Of a DNA stretch of 16,961 nucleotides, positions 14,413 to 16,961 are shown in pieces (positions within the stretch are counted from its first letter, which is position 1; every line of letters begins with the position of its first letter). Made by a program: the position numbers and the translations under genes. The notes beneath the pieces are model-generated. The model saw nothing but the letters and a program-made list of their open reading frames with translations, had not been told where the DNA came from and searched no databases. Source of the DNA: an uncultured Flavobacterium sp. (GTDB taxonomy: Bacteria > Bacteroidota > Bacteroidia > Flavobacteriales > Flavobacteriaceae); assembly GCF_946481155.1 (NCBI RefSeq), contig NZ_CAMLMK010000062.1:1-16961 (forward strand). The letters are read 5' to 3'.

Positions 14413-16089
14413 ATGAAAAATGCTAAATTTTTAAGTTTATTATTGTCAGTACTTTCTACTGCTGTGTTTGCGCAGGATTTGGAGCAGGCAAAAAAAGCTA
14501 TTGAGGCAGAGCAATATGATAAGGCTAAAAAAATATTAAAAGGATTAGTAAAAACAAATCCTGATAACGGAAAAAACTTCTTCTATTTAGGGGATGTATA
14601 TCTTAGAGAATCAGAAACGGATTCCGCAAAAATCTTTTTCAATAAGGGTTTAGCTGCTAAAGACAAAGGAACTTTGAACTATATAGGTTTGGGTCAGATT
14701 GAATTAGATAACAAAAATGCATCGGCGGCTCAGGCTAATTTCGACAAGGCGGCAGCTGCTATGAAGAAGAAAGACGTAGATGAATTGCTGTTAATCGCAA
14801 GAGCCTATAACAATTCGGAAAACCCGAACTACAAAAAAGGAATAGAAACCGCTAAAAAAGCATTATTGATTGATGACAAAAATGCGCAGGCTTATTTCGT
14901 GCTTGGTAACGCTTATTTCGGAGACAACAGTGCCGGAGAGGCTTTCAGAGCGTATGAATCTGCCTTCGAGTTCGACAAATCATTATTAATAGCACGCGTT
15001 AAATATGCTGCGATCAATAAAAATGCTAAAAATTTCACGGAAGCTGTGAAAGTGCTGAACAGCGTTATTGCTGTTGATGCAAACTTCGGCCCTGCTTATC
15101 GTGAATTTGCAGAAACTTACTATTTCTGGGGAGCAAGCGAACCGGCTAAATACGAAGAGTATATCAAGAAAGCTTTGGGCTATTACGAGAAATACATGTC
15201 GTTAACAGATTATTCTGTTGAATCACGTATGCGCCACGCCGATTTCTTAATCATGACCAAGGATTACAAAGCCTTGGAAGCAGAAGCTAACGAAATGAAA
15301 AAATTAGGAAAAGTAAATCCCCGTATTCTTCGTTACTTAGGTTATGCTGCATATGAGAACGGAAATTTTGCTGAAAGCTCAAAAGCAATCACTGAATTTT
15401 TTGCAAAAGTAGATCCAAAACGTATCATCGCGAGAGACTACTTGTATTTAGGACTTACAAAAATGGCTGAAGCTAAAAAAGCGGATGGTACTTATGACGA
15501 AAAAATCTTCAACGAAGGCGTTGTGGAATTAAACAAAGCTGTTGAAAAAGATCCGGTAATCGCAAGTGAACTAAACGCACTTGGGCAAAAAATGTTCAAG
15601 GAGAAATTATACAAAAACGCAGCAAGATTGTTCGAAGTGGCTATTAAAAACCCAAGATCGAAAAACTTCTTCGCAGATAATTTCTACCTAGGATATGCTT
15701 TATATTTTGATTACGATGAAAAAACATCGCCGAAAGATCAGTTAACAAAAGCGGATGCTGCATTTTCAAAGGTAATCGAACTGAATGCCGCAACACAAGA
15801 TGCACATTTCTTCAAAGCAAGGGTAAACAACGATATGGGTACTCCGGAATCTAAAAAAATCGCTGTAGCCGGTTATGAGGAATATATTAAGCTAGTAAAC
15901 GGGAAAGGCGATGCTGAAAAAGCAAAACCGGCTGTTAAGAAAAACCTGATCGAGGCTTACACTTACGTTGGTGCCCACTATGCAAATGGCGCAGACAAAG
16001 CAAAAGCAATCGAGAATCTTGAGAAACTGCTTTCTTTAGATCCTACCAACACTTACGCTGCCAAAACGTTAAAAGCACTAAAGGCATAA
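14413..16089 (+). CDS. Periplasmic tetratricopeptide-repeat protein
   Basis: 558 residues. The Sec signal peptide spans residues 1-20 (ending AVFAQD, signal peptidase I type, no lipobox cysteine). The mature protein is helical throughout and made of TPR-like 34-residue units. Examples are AKKAIEAEQYDKAKKILKGL, then NPDNGKNFFYLGDVYLRESE, AQAYFVLGNAYFGDNSAGEA, FGPAYREFAETYYFW, ARDYLYLGLTKMAEAKK and a C-terminal KAKAIENLEKLLSLDPTNTYA unit. TPR proteins are interaction scaffolds; no enzymatic residues are apparent. It ends the tonB gene run and is followed by a terminator. It could link TonB/ExbBD or the PstS-like lipoprotein to an envelope partner, but this rests on location only. Confidence 0.88.
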   Translation: MKNAKFLSLLLSVLSTAVFAQDLEQAKKAIEAEQYDKAKKILKGLVKTNPDNGKNFFYLGDVYLRESETDSAKIFFNKGLAAKDKGTLNYIGLGQIELDNKNASAAQANFDKAAAAMKKKDVDELLLIARAYNNSENPNYKKGIETAKKALLIDDKNAQAYFVLGNAYFGDNSAGEAFRAYESAFEFDKSLLIARVKYAAINKNAKNFTEAVKVLNSVIAVDANFGPAYREFAETYYFWGASEPAKYEEYIKKALGYYEKYMSLTDYSVESRMRHADFLIMTKDYKALEAEANEMKKLGKVNPRILRYLGYAAYENGNFAESSKAITEFFAKVDPKRIIARDYLYLGLTKMAEAKKADGTYDEKIFNEGVVELNKAVEKDPVIASELNALGQKMFKEKLYKNAARLFEVAIKNPRSKNFFADNFYLGYALYFDYDEKTSPKDQLTKADAAFSKVIELNAATQDAHFFKARVNNDMGTPESKKIAVAGYEEYIKLVNGKGDAEKAKPAVKKNLIEAYTYVGAHYANGADKAKAIENLEKLLSLDPTNTYAAKTLKALKA

Positions 16090-16109
16090 GCTTTTCAAAT
16101 AAACAATAC

Positions 16110-16140
16110 AAAAACCGATAGCGCAAGTTGTCGGTTTTTT
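16110..16140 (+). terminator. Intrinsic terminator of the tonB-TPR operon
   Basis: AAAAACCGA (16110-16118) pairs with TCGGTTTTT (16131-16139), extended inward by a T-G wobble and an A-T pair around a GCGCAAGT loop. The A/T arms make it potentially bidirectional. It lies 20 bases after the TPR stop. Confidence 0.88.
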
Positions 16141-16142
16141 GA

Positions 16143-16244
16143 TTTTTAGGAGCGAAGGGTTCGGGATTATTTGGGATGCCTGTTCCCGCTGTCCGCTATA
16201 TCCGCCGCACAGCGACGGGATGCCGCTCCCATCGGGGCTATGGG
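16143..16244. repeat. GC-rich structured intergenic element, Flavobacterium REP-like
   Basis: This stretch is markedly GC-rich against AT-rich intergenic DNA, with nested inverted repeats. GGAGCG (16149-16154) pairs with CGCTCC (16224-16229). GCTGT (16188-16192) pairs with ACAGC (16209-16213). CCCAT (16228-16232) pairs with ATGGG (16240-16244). GGGATGCC is also repeated directly at 16173-16180 and 16217-16224. The segments TTCCCGCT, TCCGCTATATC and ATCGGGGCTA match, from memory, an intergenic repeat scattered in other Flavobacterium genomes. Only one copy is in this window, so its repetitive nature is not shown here. No coding frame. Confidence 0.5.
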
Positions 16245-16309
16245 TAAAGGTTTTTTGAGTGTTTGGATCCCTGCACTTAAAAAGCTGAGGAACTGAAAAT
16301 CAAATTAAC

Positions 16310-16317
16310 TATCTTTG
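16310..16317 (+). promoter_or_regulatory. Putative -7 element of queE
   Basis: TATCTTTG matches TAnnTTTG, 12 bases before the chosen ATG, and is identical to the element before the ureohydrolase gene. No clear -33 TTG. The short leader is common in this group. Confidence 0.5.
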
Positions 16318-16329
16318 CAGACTATTTTA

Positions 16330-16961
16330 ATGACAATGTTAAAGAAAGAAATACAATTAGCGGTTGAAAAAGGCGACATGTTGCCTTTAATGGAGGAGTT
16401 TTATACCATTCAGGGTGAAGGTTATCACACCGGAACGGCAGCCTATTTCATCAGAATTGGCGGCTGCGACGTGGGTTGCCATTGGTGCGATGTAAAGGAA
16501 AGCTGGAATGCCGAACTGCACCCGCCCACCAGCACGGATGTCATAGTGGCGAATGCCAAAAAATATGCCGAAACGGTAGTGGTTACGGGCGGCGAACCCT
16601 TAACCTGGGACATGACTTCTTTAACTGGCAAATTAAAAGCAGAGCATCTTCGTGTGCATATCGAAACATCTGGCGCTTATCCGGTAACAGGTGAATGGGA
16701 CTGGTTTTGTCTTTCTCCTAAGAAAACGAAACTTCCGGTAGACGATGCATACCAAAAGGCCCACGAACTGAAAGTGATCATCCATAACAAGCACGATTTT
16801 ATCTTCGCAGAAGAGCAGGCCGCAAAAGTCAACGATAAAGCGATTCTATTCCTCCAACCCGAATGGAGCAAAAAAGAGGAAATGACTCCGCTGATTGTCG
16901 ATTATGTAATGAATAATCCTAAATGGCGTGTGTCTTTGCAAACGCATAAATATTTGAATAT
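16330..16961 (+). CDS. queE: 7-carboxy-7-deazaguanine synthase, 3'-truncated by window edge
   Basis: Radical SAM enzyme that turns 6-carboxy-tetrahydropterin into 7-carboxy-7-deazaguanine in queuosine/preQ0 biosynthesis, cytoplasmic. About 210 residues are present with no stop before the window end. The N-terminus has the QueE signature MEEFYTIQGEGYHTGTAAYFIRIGGC, as several short blocks, followed by the iron-sulfur cluster motif C-x3-C-x2-C in GGCDVGCHWCDVK. The SAM-binding region VVVTGGEPL follows, then HIETSGAYP and LSPKKTK. Start: ATG at 16330, with an alternative in-frame ATG at 16336 two codons later; the -7 element fits either. It has its own promoter-like site after the upstream terminator. 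Other queuosine genes are not in the window. Confidence 0.93.
   Translation, partial: MTMLKKEIQLAVEKGDMLPLMEEFYTIQGEGYHTGTAAYFIRIGGCDVGCHWCDVKESWNAELHPPTSTDVIVANAKKYAETVVVTGGEPLTWDMTSLTGKLKAEHLRVHIETSGAYPVTGEWDWFCLSPKKTKLPVDDAYQKAHELKVIIHNKHDFIFAEEQAAKVNDKAILFLQPEWSKKEEMTPLIVDYVMNNPKWRVSLQTHKYLN

Overview
The window looks like a piece of a Flavobacteriaceae chromosome, most likely Flavobacterium or a close relative. Three things point there. Two proteins carry type IX secretion (T9SS, Por) C-terminal sorting domains. Several genes are preceded by the Bacteroidetes -7 promoter element TAnnTTTG. Start codons follow A-rich leaders without Shine-Dalgarno sequences. The conserved ExbB-ExbD-ExbD-TonB-PstS-TPR gene order is also familiar from this phylum. 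No rRNA, tRNA, CRISPR array, insertion sequence or prophage was seen.

Region 1 (1-5760, + strand) is a tryptophan/kynurenine catabolism neighbourhood. It holds the C-terminal part of kynureninase (kynU, cut by the window start), a secreted gluzincin metallopeptidase with a T9SS tail, a ureohydrolase-family (arginase/agmatinase-like) enzyme, and kynurenine 3-monooxygenase (kmo). The last three genes each end in a clear intrinsic terminator, so they are probably separate transcription units.

Region 2 (5757-9833, - strand) reads in the opposite direction. From its promoter end it holds a HerA-like/DUF853 ATPase, a DUF486 small membrane protein overlapping it by one base, a secreted SGNH-hydrolase-like protein with PKD and T9SS domains, a DUF4440-type lipoprotein, and a small cupin. 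The cupin converges on kmo and shares a bidirectional terminator with it.

Region 3 (9834-16089, + strand) starts from a 339-bp divergent AT-rich promoter region. It encodes a proton-driven energy transducer: ExbB, two ExbD proteins and TonB. A 73-residue two-helix membrane protein, a PstS-like lipoprotein and a large periplasmic TPR protein follow. ExbB/ExbD/TonB would power outer-membrane TonB-dependent transporters; the last two are probably periplasmic accessories. Two hairpins stand out: one between exbB and the first exbD, and a perfect 15-bp terminator-like inverted repeat inside the first codons of the 73-residue gene.

Region 4 (16090-16961) has a terminator, a GC-rich structured intergenic element resembling repeats I recall from other Flavobacterium genomes, and the first two thirds or more of queE (7-carboxy-7-deazaguanine synthase), cut by the window end.

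No obvious unknown defence or mobile system is present. The most unusual signals are the coding-sequence hairpin, the ureohydrolase in kynurenine context, the atypical cupin and the intergenic element.
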